A stretch of DNA of 64,000 nt from Stutzerimonas kunmingensis (GCF_002929225.1 NZ_PISM01000004.1:682001-746000), one strand, 5' to 3'; positions 28,713-38,049 are shown, numbered from the stretch's first letter. The notes: a model not told the origin generated them from the letters alone. Numbers and translations are program-made.

Positions 28713-29489
28713 ATGTCCGCACGCAACCCTGTGGTTCGAGTCGAACCGCTGACTCCTCAGTTCGCCGCTGCCGCCCATCAATGGGCGCAGCGTCTCGACT
28801 TGCCGGAAATTCAGGACGCGGCCGAATTCGCTTTGCAGATTGGCGCGGACGGCTTGCAGCTGCAGTTGCTCGAGGCGCAGGCACCGGGGCCGGTACGGGT
28901 GGATTTCGTCGAGGGGGCCGCAGCGCACCGGCGTCAGTTCGGTGGTGGCAGTGGGCAGATGATCGCCAAGGCCGTGGGCATCCAACCCGGTATCCGGCCA
29001 CGGGTGCTGGATGCTACAGCGGGGCTCGGGCGCGATGCCTTTGTGCTGGCGACGCTGGGCTGTGAAGTGAGCCTGATCGAACGCCAGCCGCTGATTGCCG
29101 CGCTGCTGGAGGATGGTCTGGGTCGCGCGGCTGGGGACGCCGAGGTGGGTGCTATCGCCGCGCGGATGACCCTGCTCAAGGGCAATGCCATCGAGCTGAT
29201 GACGCAGTGGCAGAGTGAGGCGCCGCAGGTCATCTACCTCGACCCGATGTTTCCTCATCGCGACAAGAGTGCGCTGGTGAAGAAAGAGATGCGCCTGTTC
29301 CGACCCTTCGTCGGCGACGATACGGACGCGCCGGCGCTGCTGGCCGCGGCACTGGAGCTGGCCAGCCATCGTGTGGTGGTCAAGCGTCCGCGCAAGGCGC
29401 CGGCCATCGAAGGCGCCAAGCCCGGCTACAGCCTGGAAGGAAAATCCAGCCGCTACGACATCTATCCGAAGAAGAAGCTGCAGGGCTGA
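28713..29489 (+). CDS. rsmJ: 16S rRNA (guanine(1516)-N(2))-methyltransferase RsmJ
   Basis: A 258-residue SAM-dependent methyltransferase acting on 16S rRNA G1516. The class I motifs are visible: the SAM-binding [12 protein letters not shown], the acidic ESL-like end of strand 2 (SLIERQPL), and the catalytic-type [20 protein letters not shown]. The C-terminal [17 protein letters not shown] is typical of the family. The start at 28713 was preferred over an in-frame ATG at 28638 because the family begins near here. Confidence 0.92.
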   Translation: MSARNPVVRVEPLTPQFAAAAHQWAQRLDLPEIQDAAEFALQIGADGLQLQLLEAQAPGPVRVDFVEGAAAHRRQFGGGSGQMIAKAVGIQPGIRPRVLDATAGLGRDAFVLATLGCEVSLIERQPLIAALLEDGLGRAAGDAEVGAIAARMTLLKGNAIELMTQWQSEAPQVIYLDPMFPHRDKSALVKKEMRLFRPFVGDDTDAPALLAAALELASHRVVVKRPRKAPAIEGAKPGYSLEGKSSRYDIYPKKKLQG

Positions 29490-29522
29490 TTCCGCAGTCC
29501 GCGAACCTCTCGCTTGCTCAGG

Positions 29523-30158
29523 TCAGCAACGATAGGCGCGCAGAAACACACTCACCGCGTCCCGCACGTGCAGGTTGCCTTCCTCATCGGTTGGCGCCTC
29601 GGCATAGCCGACCAGCAGGCGGAAATGCTGGGCACCCTTGATCAGCGAGCAGAAATGCTCGGCGGCGCGCAGTGGGTCGTCGATCTCCAGCAGGCCCAGC
29701 GCGTCGGCCCTGCTGAACAGCTGTTGCAGATCGCACAGCAGCTGCTGCGGGCCGGCATCGAAGAACATCTTCACCAGCCCCGGATTCTGCGTCGCCATCG
29801 CCACCATCACCCGATGCAGACCGATGGACTCGGGGCTATTGACCAGCTCATTGAAGGCGCCACCGATCGCCAGCAGCACCTTCTCGATGTCGCAATCCGC
29901 CTCCACCTGAAACAGCCGCCTCGGCAGGCGCGTTTCGCAGGTGGTCTTCACGGCCGCGCTGAAGAGCGCCTCCTTGTCCTTGAAGTGGCTGTACAGCGTG
30001 AGCTTGGAAACGCCGGCTTCGGCGGCGATGGCCTCCATGCTGCTGCCTTCGTAGCCGTTGCCGAGGAACAGCACCTGCGCGGCAGCGAGGATCGCCTCGC
30101 GCTTGGCGGGGTCCTTCGGGCGGCCTGGGCCGGGCGATACGGAATGGATTTCTGTCAT
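29523..30158 (-). CDS. mexL: TetR-family repressor divergent from the RND pump (MexL-like)
   Basis: A 211-residue TetR regulator. The helix-turn-helix (about 35-65) reads SMEAIAAEAGVSKLTLYSHF, preceded by the glycine/proline-rich lead GPGRPKDPAKREAILAAAQ. Its C-terminal ligand domain is hydrophobic and of normal length. It is divergent from the adaptor and pump genes across 93 bases that hold an inverted repeat. Order and sizes match MexL-MexJ-MexK of P. aeruginosa, where MexL represses mexJK and itself. The symbol is by analogy. Confidence 0.8.
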   Translation of the reverse strand: MTEIHSVSPGPGRPKDPAKREAILAAAQVLFLGNGYEGSSMEAIAAEAGVSKLTLYSHFKDKEALFSAAVKTTCETRLPRRLFQVEADCDIEKVLLAIGGAFNELVNSPESIGLHRVMVAMATQNPGLVKMFFDAGPQQLLCDLQQLFSRADALGLLEIDDPLRAAEHFCSLIKGAQHFRLLVGYAEAPTDEEGNLHVRDAVSVFLRAYRC

Positions 30159-30198
30159 GGGCGTTTTAATAGTGGACTGGCTGGTACGCTATTTTTAC

Positions 30199-30214
30199 TA
30201 TACCGCGCAGTATA
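30199..30214. promoter_or_regulatory. Inverted repeat between the TetR gene and the pump operon
   Basis: TATAC-N6-GTATA, embedded in an AT-rich stretch (TTTTTACTATACC...CAGTATAAGTATT), lies 38 bases before the adaptor start and 41 bases from the repressor start. It fits a TetR operator covering both divergent promoters. Confidence 0.55.
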
Positions 30215-30251
30215 AGTATTCCAATCCGCTTCGCGACAGAGAGACTTCATC

Positions 30252-31352
30252 GTGTTCCGACATGCCTTGTCCCTTGCCTCCATGTTCGGTTGTGCCTTTG
30301 CCCTGGTCGCCTGCGGCAACGGTGAACCGCCGCAGCAGCTCCCTCGTCCGGTCATGGTGGTGCACCCGCAGCCAGCCAGCGAAGCACGCGAAAGCTATCC
30401 CGGTGAGGTGCACGCACGCTACGAGCCGGAACTGGCGTTTCGTATAGGCGGCAAGGTTGTCGAGCGTCTGGTGGAAGCCGGTGATCGCGTTCGCAAGGAT
30501 CAGCCTCTGGCGCGGCTCGATCCGCAGGACGTGCGGCTGCAGCTGGACGGTATGCGGGCGCAGGTGGCGGCGGCGGAAGCCAATCTGCGCGTAGCCAAAG
30601 CGGAACACGACCGTTACAAGGCGCTGCTTGGTCGCCAACTGGTCAGCCAGTCGCAGTTCGACAATGCCGACAACGCCTATCGCGCCGCGGCTGCCCGTTT
30701 GCAGCAGGCGCGGGCCGAGTTCGATGTGGCCAGCAACCAGGTCGATTACGCCGTGCTGCGCGCCACCAGCGATGGCTTGATCGCGCAGCGCCGAGTCGAG
30801 GTGGGGCAGGTGGTCGCCGCTGGGCAGACCGCGTTCGTGCTGGCGGCGGATGGCGAGCGGGAAGTGGCCATCGATCTGCCGGAGCAATCGCTGGAGCGCT
30901 ACCGGGTTGGCCAGGACGTCGAGGTCGAGCTGTGGTCGCAACCGGGGCGCCACTATCTCGGCAAGATTCGCGAACTCTCGCCAGCCGCCGATGCGCAGTC
31001 GCGAACCTATTCCGCGCGCGTCGCCTTCAGCGAGCAGGAAGTGCCCGCAGAGCTTGGCCAGAGCGCGCTGGTCAGCATTCGCCGCGATGGCGAGGTATCG
31101 CTGGCGGTGCCGCTCTCGGCGCTCAGTGCGGAAAAGGGCAGGGCGCACGTATGGCGGCTCAAGGCCGACTCCACCGTAGAGCGTGTCGAGGTTCGGACCG
31201 GGCCCTTCGGTGAGCAGCTCGTGCCGGTCCTCGAAGGGCTGGAGGCCGACGACTGGATCGTCCTGGCCGGGGTGCAGATGCTCAGCGATAACCAGCCGGT
31301 TCGCCCGGTGGATCGCCACAATCGCCCCGTCGAGCTGGCCGCCCAGGAGTAA
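30252..31352 (+). CDS. mexJ: RND efflux periplasmic adaptor, lipoprotein (MexJ-like)
   Basis: A 366-residue membrane-fusion protein with lipobox LVAC (Cys21). It shows the barrel-sandwich half-motifs GKVVERLVEAGDRVRKDQPLA (split around the hairpin) and ISDGLIAQRRVEVGQVV-like text, here ATSDGLIAQRRVEVGQVVAA, plus a helical hairpin of about 95-160 rich in Ala and Gln. It starts with GTG at 30252. The pump gene begins six bases after its stop. It should bridge the inner-membrane pump and an outer-membrane channel encoded elsewhere. Confidence 0.85.
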   Translation: MFRHALSLASMFGCAFALVACGNGEPPQQLPRPVMVVHPQPASEARESYPGEVHARYEPELAFRIGGKVVERLVEAGDRVRKDQPLARLDPQDVRLQLDGMRAQVAAAEANLRVAKAEHDRYKALLGRQLVSQSQFDNADNAYRAAAARLQQARAEFDVASNQVDYAVLRATSDGLIAQRRVEVGQVVAAGQTAFVLAADGEREVAIDLPEQSLERYRVGQDVEVELWSQPGRHYLGKIRELSPAADAQSRTYSARVAFSEQEVPAELGQSALVSIRRDGEVSLAVPLSALSAEKGRAHVWRLKADSTVERVEVRTGPFGEQLVPVLEGLEADDWIVLAGVQMLSDNQPVRPVDRHNRPVELAAQE

Positions 31353-31357
31353 TCGCG

Positions 31358-34300
31358 ATGCGCTTCAATCTCTCCGCCTGGGCGCTGCAGAACCGGCAGA
31401 TCGTCGTCTATCTGATGCTGCTGCTGGCGATCGTCGGCGCGCTGTCGTACAGCAAGCTCGGCCAGAGCGAGGACCCGCCATTCACCTTCAAGGCCATGGT
31501 CATCCAGACGCAATGGCCGGGCGCTACCGCCGAGGAAGTGTCGCGCCAGGTCACCGAGCGCATCGAGAAGAAGCTGATGGAAACCGGCGAGTACGAGCGC
31601 ATCGTTTCGTTCTCCCGACCGGGCGAATCCAATGTCACCTTCATGGCACGCGACTCGATGCGCTCGAAGGACATTCCCGACCTCTGGTACCAGATTCGCA
31701 AGAAGATCGGCGACATCCAGCACACCTTTCCGCCGGGTGTACAGGGGCCCTTCTTCAATGACGAGTTCGGCACCACCTTCGGCAACATCTACGCCCTGAC
31801 CGGCGAAGGTTTCGACTACGCGATCCTCAAGGACTACGCCGACCGCATCCAGCTGCAGCTGCAGCGGGTCAAGAACGTCGGCAAGGTCGAGCTGATCGGC
31901 CTGCAGGACGAGAAGATCTGGATCGAGCTCTCCAACGTCAAGCTGGCCACGCTCGGCGTCCCGCTGGAAGCCGTGCGCCAGGCGCTGGAGGCGCAGAACG
32001 CGGTAACAGCTGCCGGTTTCGTCGAGACCATCAGCGATCGGGTGCAGCTGCGCGTCACCGGTAGCTTCGAGACGGTCAAGGAGATTCGTGATTTCCCCAT
32101 CCGCGTTGCCGGCCGCACCTTCCGTATCGGCGATGTTGCCGAGGTGCATCGCGGCTTCAACGACCCGCCCGCGCCGCGCATGCGCTTCATGGGCGAGCCG
32201 GCCCTGGGTCTGGCGGTTTCGATGAAAAGCGGTGGTGACATCCTGGTGCTGGGCGAGGCACTGGAGCAGGAGTTCGCCCGCCTGCAGCAGGAGCTGCCGG
32301 CGGGGATGCAGCTGCGCAAGGTCTCGGATCAGCCCGCTGCGGTGAAGACCAGCGTAGGTGAGTTCGTCAAGGTGTTGATCGAAGCGCTGGTGATCGTATT
32401 GCTGGTGAGTTTCTTCTCGCTAGGCGTGCGTACCGGGCTGGTGGTCGCGCTGTCGATTCCGCTGGTGCTGGCGATGACTTTCGCCGCCATGAGCTATCTA
32501 GACATCGGCCTGCACAAGATCTCCCTTGGCGCCCTGGTCCTGGCTCTCGGGCTGATGGTGGACGACGCGATCATTGCGGTGGAGATGATGGCGATCAAGA
32601 TGGAGCAGGGCTACGACCGCCTCAAGGCCGCCAGCTTCGCCTGGACCAGCACGGCATTCCCGATGCTGACCGGCACGCTGATCACCGCGGCGGGTTTCCT
32701 GCCGATCGCCACTGCCAATTCCAGTACCGGCGAATACACCCGTTCGATCTTCCAGGTGGTCGCCATTTCGCTCATCGCGTCCTGGATCGCCGCTGTAATG
32801 TTCGTGCCGCTGATCGGCGAAAAGCTGCTGCCGGACCTGGCCAAAAAATCGGCACACAAGCACGGCGCGAGCAGTGAAGGCCACGATCCTTACGCAACGC
32901 CGTTCTACCAGCGAGTGCGTCGCGTGGTGACCTTCTGCGTGCGCCGGCGCAAGACCGTCATCCTGCTCACCCTGGCGATCTTCGTCGCCGCGGTGGTGCT
33001 GTTCCGTCTGGTGCCGCAACAGTTCTTCCCCGCTTCCGGCCGTTTGGAGCTGATGGTCGATCTCAAGCTGGCCGAAGGCGCCTCGTTGAAGGCGACCGAA
33101 GCAGAGGTGGCGCGGCTGGAACAGCTGCTCAAGGATCGGGCCGGCATCGACAACTATGTGGCCTACGTCGGCACCGGCTCGCCGCGTTTCTACCTGCCGC
33201 TGGACCAGCAGCTGCCGGCGACCAGCTTCGCCCAGTTCGTCGTGCTGGCCGACAGCATCGAGTCCCGCGAGTCCCTGCGCGCCTGGCTGATCGAACGCAT
33301 GCGCGAGGATTTCCCGAGCCTGCGCGGTCGCGTGACGCGGCTGGAGAATGGCCCGCCGGTGGGCTATCCGGTGCAGTTCCGTGTCACCGGCGAGCATATC
33401 GACGTGGTGCGTGGGCTGGCTCGTCAGGTCGCTGCCAAGGTCAACGAGAACCCGCACGTGGCCAACGTCCATCTGGACTGGCAGGAGCCGAGCAAGATGG
33501 TCCGGCTCAACGTCGATCAGGATCGTGCCCGGGCGTTGGGCGTGACCACCGCCGAGCTGTCCGGCTTCCTGCGGCGCACATTCACCGGCAGCAGCGTCAG
33601 CCAGTTCCGCGAGGACAACGAGCTGATCGAGATACTCCTGCGCGGCACCGAGCGCGAGCGGCTCGAGCTGTCGATGCTGCCGAGCCTGGCGATTCCCACC
33701 GAGAGCGGGCGCAGCGTGCCGCTGTCGCAGGTGGCGACGCTCGAGTACGGCTTCGAGGAGGGCGTGATCTGGCACCGCAACCGCCTGCCAACGGTCACCG
33801 TGCGCGCCGATGTGTACGGAGAGCAGCAGCCGGCGGCACTGGTGCGTGAGATCGAGCCGACCCTGGCCGACATTCGCGATCAGCTGCCCGGCGGCTATCT
33901 GCTCGAGGTCGGCGGAACGGTGGAGGACTCCGAACGCGGCCAGCGTTCGGTGAATGCCGGCATGCCGCTGTTCGTCATCGTCGTGCTGACCCTGTTGATG
34001 GCGCAGCTCAAGAGTTTCTCGCGCTCGGCCATGGTGTTCCTCACCGCGCCGCTGGGCATCATCGGTGTTGCACTGTTTCTGCTGCTGTTCGGGCAGCCGT
34101 TCGGCTTTGTGGCGATGCTCGGCACCATCGCGCTGTCGGGGATGATCATGCGTAACTCGGTGATTCTGGTGGATCAGATCGAGCAGGACATCGGTGCCGG
34201 TCAGGCACGCTTCACCGCCATCGTCGATGCCACGGTGCGCCGCTTCCGGCCCATCGTGCTGACCGCGCTGGCGTCGGTGCTGGCGATGATTCCGTTGTCG

Positions 34301-34438
34301 CGCAGTATCTTCTTCGGGCCAATGGCGGTGGCGATCATGGGTGGCCTGATCGTTGCCACGGCGCTGACGCTGCTGTTCCTGCCAGCCCTGTATGCCGCCT
34401 GGTTCAAGGTTCGGGAAGACGAAGCCGGCACCCTCTGA
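31358..34438 (+). CDS. mexK: RND multidrug efflux transporter (MexK-like)
   Basis: A 1026-residue resistance-nodulation-division proton antiporter, twelve membrane segments with two large periplasmic loops, as expected for the family. Segment 4 holds the proton-relay pair in ALGLMVDDAIIAVE (two Asp), and the second half has the relay Lys/Arg region near RNSVILVDQIEQ. No outer-membrane channel gene follows, which is also true of MexJK, which uses OprM or OpmH. MexK carries drugs such as macrolides, tetracycline and triclosan in P. aeruginosa; the substrates here are not known. Confidence 0.92.
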   Translation: MRFNLSAWALQNRQIVVYLMLLLAIVGALSYSKLGQSEDPPFTFKAMVIQTQWPGATAEEVSRQVTERIEKKLMETGEYERIVSFSRPGESNVTFMARDSMRSKDIPDLWYQIRKKIGDIQHTFPPGVQGPFFNDEFGTTFGNIYALTGEGFDYAILKDYADRIQLQLQRVKNVGKVELIGLQDEKIWIELSNVKLATLGVPLEAVRQALEAQNAVTAAGFVETISDRVQLRVTGSFETVKEIRDFPIRVAGRTFRIGDVAEVHRGFNDPPAPRMRFMGEPALGLAVSMKSGGDILVLGEALEQEFARLQQELPAGMQLRKVSDQPAAVKTSVGEFVKVLIEALVIVLLVSFFSLGVRTGLVVALSIPLVLAMTFAAMSYLDIGLHKISLGALVLALGLMVDDAIIAVEMMAIKMEQGYDRLKAASFAWTSTAFPMLTGTLITAAGFLPIATANSSTGEYTRSIFQVVAISLIASWIAAVMFVPLIGEKLLPDLAKKSAHKHGASSEGHDPYATPFYQRVRRVVTFCVRRRKTVILLTLAIFVAAVVLFRLVPQQFFPASGRLELMVDLKLAEGASLKATEAEVARLEQLLKDRAGIDNYVAYVGTGSPRFYLPLDQQLPATSFAQFVVLADSIESRESLRAWLIERMREDFPSLRGRVTRLENGPPVGYPVQFRVTGEHIDVVRGLARQVAAKVNENPHVANVHLDWQEPSKMVRLNVDQDRARALGVTTAELSGFLRRTFTGSSVSQFREDNELIEILLRGTERERLELSMLPSLAIPTESGRSVPLSQVATLEYGFEEGVIWHRNRLPTVTVRADVYGEQQPAALVREIEPTLADIRDQLPGGYLLEVGGTVEDSERGQRSVNAGMPLFVIVVLTLLMAQLKSFSRSAMVFLTAPLGIIGVALFLLLFGQPFGFVAMLGTIALSGMIMRNSVILVDQIEQDIGAGQARFTAIVDATVRRFRPIVLTALASVLAMIPLSRSIFFGPMAVAIMGGLIVATALTLLFLPALYAAWFKVREDEAGTL

Positions 34439-34469
34439 TCGGCAAGAGGGCGCGCCCACTGCGACGCGC

Positions 34470-35030
34470 CTAGATTCCGGCGGCCTCGAGCAGTCGTTCG
34501 GCGGCGACTTTCGCGTCCCGTGCCTGCTCGCCCGGCCCTTCGATATGCGCCATGCTCAGCGCGCCTTCGAGCAGATACTGCAGTTGGCGCGCCAGCTGCA
34601 TCGGCTGTGGCGCATCCAGGCGTTCCAGTAGCTCGCGAAGGTAGGCCAGCAGCTCTGCCTTGTAGGCGGAGGAGCGGCGGTGAATCGGGTGGTCGCGGTC
34701 GTGATATTCGGCCGCTGCGTTGATGAACAGGCAGCCGCAGAAGGCGTCGTTGCCGTGAATCATTCCGTGCAATCCATCGAAAATTCCCAGTAGCGCCTCA
34801 CGCGGCGGCAGTCTGGTGGCACGCTCGCGCAGGCGCGTCAGCATCAGCTCGTGGCGCGCTTCCAGCACGGCCAGGATCAGCTCGTCCTTGGACTTGAAGT
34901 GCTTGTACAGCGTCATCTTGGCCACGCCGGATTCGGCCAGGATGCGATCGATGCCGGTGGCGTGATAACCCTCGCGATAGAACAGACTCTCTGCGGTGTT
35001 GAGCAACTGGTCGCGCTTGTTCGATGCCAT
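34470..35030 (-). CDS. TetR-family repressor
   Basis: A 186-residue TetR regulator. The N-terminal helix-turn-helix reads GIDRILAESGVAKMTLYKHF. The C-terminal part contains FCGCLFINAAAEYHD, a Cys-containing segment also seen in electrophile-sensing TetR proteins such as NemR relatives; Cys reactivity is inference. The start at 35030 follows a clear GGAGG. It is divergent from a glutathione transferase gene with a palindromic operator between, which suggests control of detoxification of electrophiles. Confidence 0.88.
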   Translation of the reverse strand: MASNKRDQLLNTAESLFYREGYHATGIDRILAESGVAKMTLYKHFKSKDELILAVLEARHELMLTRLRERATRLPPREALLGIFDGLHGMIHGNDAFCGCLFINAAAEYHDRDHPIHRRSSAYKAELLAYLRELLERLDAPQPMQLARQLQYLLEGALSMAHIEGPGEQARDAKVAAERLLEAAGI

Positions 35031-35116
35031 GGATACCTCCTGTGGTTCGACATTATGCGGGAGCGCTCGCGGCTTGCTCCAGTTGGGGTGGATTTGCGTT
35101 GGTGCTTGCAGTGTAC

Positions 35117-35130
35117 AGACAGGTCTGTCT
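35117..35130. promoter_or_regulatory. TetR-type operator AGACAG-GT-CTGTCT
   Basis: A perfect 6-bp inverted repeat around two central bases, in the TACAGACAGGTCTGTCTA context common for TetR/NemR-type operators. It is 36 bases before the glutathione transferase ATG and 87 bases from the repressor start. Confidence 0.72.
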
Positions 35131-35165
35131 ATTATCCAGTCGCAGCCAATCACAAGGGCAACACC

Positions 35166-35759
35166 ATGAAGCTTTACGACCTGACCCTATCCGGCAATTG
35201 CCACAAGGTTCGTCTGTTTCTCAGCCTGATCGGCCAGCCGGTGGAGCTGGTGCCGGTGAATCTGCTTGCGGGCGAGCACAAGCAGCCGGCGTTCCTTGAA
35301 ATCAATCCGCGCGGACAGATTCCGGTGCTCGAGGACGGCGACTTTCGACTTGGCGATTCCCAGGCAATCCTGGTCTATCTGGCCCAGCGCTATGCCAATG
35401 AGTGGTATCCGCAGGACGCCGAAACCCAGGGCCACATCGCCAACTGGCTGAGCTTTGCCGCCAACGAGGTGCAGCATGGCCCGGCCACCGTGCGTCTGGG
35501 CAAGCTGTTCGGCCGGCCGATCGACGAGCCGCTGGCGCAGGCACGTGCCGCCAGCGCCCTGCGTACGCTCGAGCGGCACCTTGCGCAGCACGCCTGGCTG
35601 GCGCAGACCAGCAAACCGACCGTCGCCGACATTGCCGTCTTCCCCAACGTCGCGCTGGGTGGTGACGGCGGGCTCGATCTGGCTGCCTATCCGGCGCTGC
35701 AGGCCTGGTTCGCCCGCGTCCGCGCGCTGCCGGGCTATGTCGGCATGCCGGGGTTGTGA
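35166..35759 (+). CDS. Glutathione S-transferase
   Basis: A 197-residue cytosolic glutathione transferase. The N-terminal thioredoxin-fold part starts KLYDLTLSGNCHKVRL and carries the cis-Pro segment INPRGQIPVLEDG and the glutathione gamma-glutamyl site GDSQAILVYLAQRY. The helical C-terminal domain ends normally, with the motif KPTVADIAVFP. Ser9 or nearby could act on the thiolate. It is the target gene facing the TetR repressor. The next gene starts four bases after its stop. Confidence 0.93.
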   Translation: MKLYDLTLSGNCHKVRLFLSLIGQPVELVPVNLLAGEHKQPAFLEINPRGQIPVLEDGDFRLGDSQAILVYLAQRYANEWYPQDAETQGHIANWLSFAANEVQHGPATVRLGKLFGRPIDEPLAQARAASALRTLERHLAQHAWLAQTSKPTVADIAVFPNVALGGDGGLDLAAYPALQAWFARVRALPGYVGMPGL

Positions 35760-35763
35760 CGCC

Positions 35764-36588
35764 ATGAACGTGCAGAATGGTCGGATGCCCGGCGAGCTGG
35801 ACCGGCACCCGGGCCGGCGGATCGGAGTATCGCTGCTGCTGGTGATCGGGCTGGCAGTCTCCCTGTTTGGCTTCGTCGAGGATGCTTCGGCTGTGCAAGG
35901 GTTGCGCTTCAGCCTGGTGAAGACGGCGCAGAGCGACAGTGGCGACTTCTTGCTGGGACGGAACGGTTGGCAGGAGGCGCCGCCCACGCAGCACATCGCG
36001 ATTCTGATCGAGCATCGCGGCAGCCGCTTGCTGTTTGGAACCGGGCTCGGTAGGCAGATCGACGCGCAGCTGGACGCCGAGGTGCCCTGGCGAATCAAGC
36101 GCTACGCGGACGTACGCCCGGTGCGCGATCAGCTGGAGGGGGACGGACTGGAGATCGATCGTATCGTGCTGGGGTGCGTGCGCTGGGAGCACGCTTCGGG
36201 GCTGGTCGACTATCCCGAGGTACCGGTATTGGCCAGCGCGGACAGCCTGGGCTATCTGGAGGCTGCCACGCCGCCAGCGGTGTTGCCCAGTCAGTTTCGC
36301 CACCCGGTCCGCTGGCAGTCGCTGGAGTTCCAGGCGAGCCCTTATCGGGAGCACCGTCGTAGCCTGGATCTGTTCGGCGACGGCCAGGTCGTGCTGGTGC
36401 CGCTGGATGGCCATGGGGCGGTCGGTCTGTTCCTCACGCTTGCCGATGGCCGCCGCTTCTTCTTTCGCGGCGACCAACTGGGACGGGACGCCGGCGATGC
36501 GCCAGAGGACGTTATCGCGCTGCAGGATGCCAACACCCAGGCTTCTCTCGGCTTCTATCCGCGCTGGGTGGAGGGAGCCGGACAATAA
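35764..36588 (+). CDS. Membrane-anchored protein with degenerate metallo-beta-lactamase fold
   Basis: A 274-residue protein with one N-terminal hydrophobic segment (about 20-37) and a periplasmic domain. The order of motifs follows MBL-fold hydrolases: a strand ending FGTGLG (91-96), then IDRIVLGCVRWEHASGL (131-147), then VPLDGHGAVGLFL (His217) and FFFRGD (Asp237). Where active enzymes have HxHxDH, this protein has Cys138, Arg140, Glu142 and only His143. Metal binding is therefore doubtful and it may be a pseudo-enzyme. It begins five bases after the transferase gene and is likely in its operon. Confidence 0.72.
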   Translation: MNVQNGRMPGELDRHPGRRIGVSLLLVIGLAVSLFGFVEDASAVQGLRFSLVKTAQSDSGDFLLGRNGWQEAPPTQHIAILIEHRGSRLLFGTGLGRQIDAQLDAEVPWRIKRYADVRPVRDQLEGDGLEIDRIVLGCVRWEHASGLVDYPEVPVLASADSLGYLEAATPPAVLPSQFRHPVRWQSLEFQASPYREHRRSLDLFGDGQVVLVPLDGHGAVGLFLTLADGRRFFFRGDQLGRDAGDAPEDVIALQDANTQASLGFYPRWVEGAGQ

Positions 36589-36630
36589 AAAAACAGCGCG
36601 GCCGCTGCGGATTTGGGCGATGCTTAGGAT

Positions 36631-38049
36631 ATGGGAACGAGCGATCAGCCGCGCGACGGCGCCGCCCCGATCGCCAGGCCCGTGCCCAATGGCCGAAGTA
36701 GGTCTGCCGCTGTGAAGACGGATAGCTACGCGCCTCTTGCGAGTGTCATCGATTTGTTGCTGGATGCCATCTGCGTGGTCGATGCGCAGGGCAACTTCGT
36801 CTACGTCAGCGCCGCCTGCGAGCGCATCTTCGGCTATACCCCGCAGGAGATGCTCGGCAAGCGGATGATCGAGATGGTCTATCCCGAAGACCGTGCCCGG
36901 ACCCTGGCCGCCGCCAAGGGGGTCATGGCTGATCAGCCGCTGCTGCACTTCGAGAACCGTTACGTGCGCAAGGACGGCGGTGTGGTGCACATCATGTGGT
37001 CGGCCTGCTGGTCGACCGATAACAAGCTGCGCATCGGCGTGGCGCGCGACATCACCCAGCGCAAGCAGTCCGAAGCGATGCAGGCGGCGCTCTATTCGAT
37101 CTCCGAGGCGGCGCACGGGGCCAAGGACCTCGCGGCGCTGTATCAGCAGATCCATCTGACCATCGCCCAGCTGCTGCCGGTGGACGATTTCATCGTGGCC
37201 ATCCGCAATGCTGCCAGCGGCGAGCTGAGTTATCCCTACCAGGCGCTGGCGCTCGATTCGACCGGGCTGCCAGCGGAGCCCGAGGCGTCCCTGTGTTTCT
37301 CCGTTCTGCATGGCGCGCAGCCGTTGCGCTTCAATGCGGACTCGATGCCAGCGCTGGCGCTCCCGCTCGGTGATGGGGATACCCATGCCTGGTGGCTGGG
37401 GGTGCCGCTCAGTTCGAGTGAGGGGGTGATCGGCGTGCTGTTGCTCAAGAGCACGGCGGCGCCCTACACCGAGAAGGATCAGGAGCTGCTGCAGTTCGTC
37501 TCGATGCAGGTGGTCACGGCAATCGAGCGCAAGCAGCTGTATGCGCGACTGCACCGGATGGCACAGTACGACGAACTCACCGGCCTGCCGAATCGCGCCT
37601 GTTTTCGCGATCGCCTGGACACGGCCCTGGCGCGGGTGCGGCGCAATGGCGGACGCGTCGCCTTGCTCTACGTGGATCTGGATCGCTTCAAGCAGGTCAA
37701 CGATACCTACGGCCACAGCGGTGGCGACCAGCTGCTGCGTGCAGTGGCCGATCGCCTCACGCACTGCGTGCGCGACACCGATACCGTGGCGCGGCTGGGT
37801 GGCGATGAGTTCGTGGTGCTGCTGGAAAGCATCGCCGAGGCAGAGGATGCCCGCCGCGTCGTCGACAAGATCCGCGCGGCCTTCGAGCAGCCGATGCAGA
37901 TTGCCGAGCACAGTCTCGATATCGGCTTGAGCATCGGCACCGCGCTCTATCCCGAAGACGGTGATGCGGAGGCCCAGCTGCTCAAGCAGGCCGACGACCG
38001 CATGTATCTGATGAAGGCCCGTGGCGGCCAGCCGCAGGATTGCGACTGA
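36631..38049 (+). CDS. Diguanylate cyclase with PAS and GAF-like sensor domains
   Basis: A 472-residue soluble protein. Residues 35-145 form a PAS domain (IDLLLDAICVVDAQGNFVYV) with a PAC tail. Residues 160-300 look like a GAF domain. The C-terminal GGDEF domain starts at LYARLHRMAQYDELTGLPNR and has an intact RLGGDEFVVLL active site, so it should make cyclic-di-GMP. The inhibitory I-site RxxD is present five residues before it (RDTD). No membrane segment was found. A GTG further in (36712) is an alternative start. Confidence 0.93.
   Translation: MGTSDQPRDGAAPIARPVPNGRSRSAAVKTDSYAPLASVIDLLLDAICVVDAQGNFVYVSAACERIFGYTPQEMLGKRMIEMVYPEDRARTLAAAKGVMADQPLLHFENRYVRKDGGVVHIMWSACWSTDNKLRIGVARDITQRKQSEAMQAALYSISEAAHGAKDLAALYQQIHLTIAQLLPVDDFIVAIRNAASGELSYPYQALALDSTGLPAEPEASLCFSVLHGAQPLRFNADSMPALALPLGDGDTHAWWLGVPLSSSEGVIGVLLLKSTAAPYTEKDQELLQFVSMQVVTAIERKQLYARLHRMAQYDELTGLPNRACFRDRLDTALARVRRNGGRVALLYVDLDRFKQVNDTYGHSGGDQLLRAVADRLTHCVRDTDTVARLGGDEFVVLLESIAEAEDARRVVDKIRAAFEQPMQIAEHSLDIGLSIGTALYPEDGDAEAQLLKQADDRMYLMKARGGQPQDCD

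Noticed and set aside
32498-34459. Minus-strand open frame antisense to the RND pump gene
   Set aside because: Composition (many His, Gln, Arg) is that of a reversed GC-rich gene; the plus strand encodes a clear RND transporter.
36594-36616. Possible terminator after the MBL-like gene (A-run then CAGCGCGGCCGCTG)
   Set aside because: Only a five-base stem with the A-run on the wrong side for the rightward gene, and no gene reads leftward into it.
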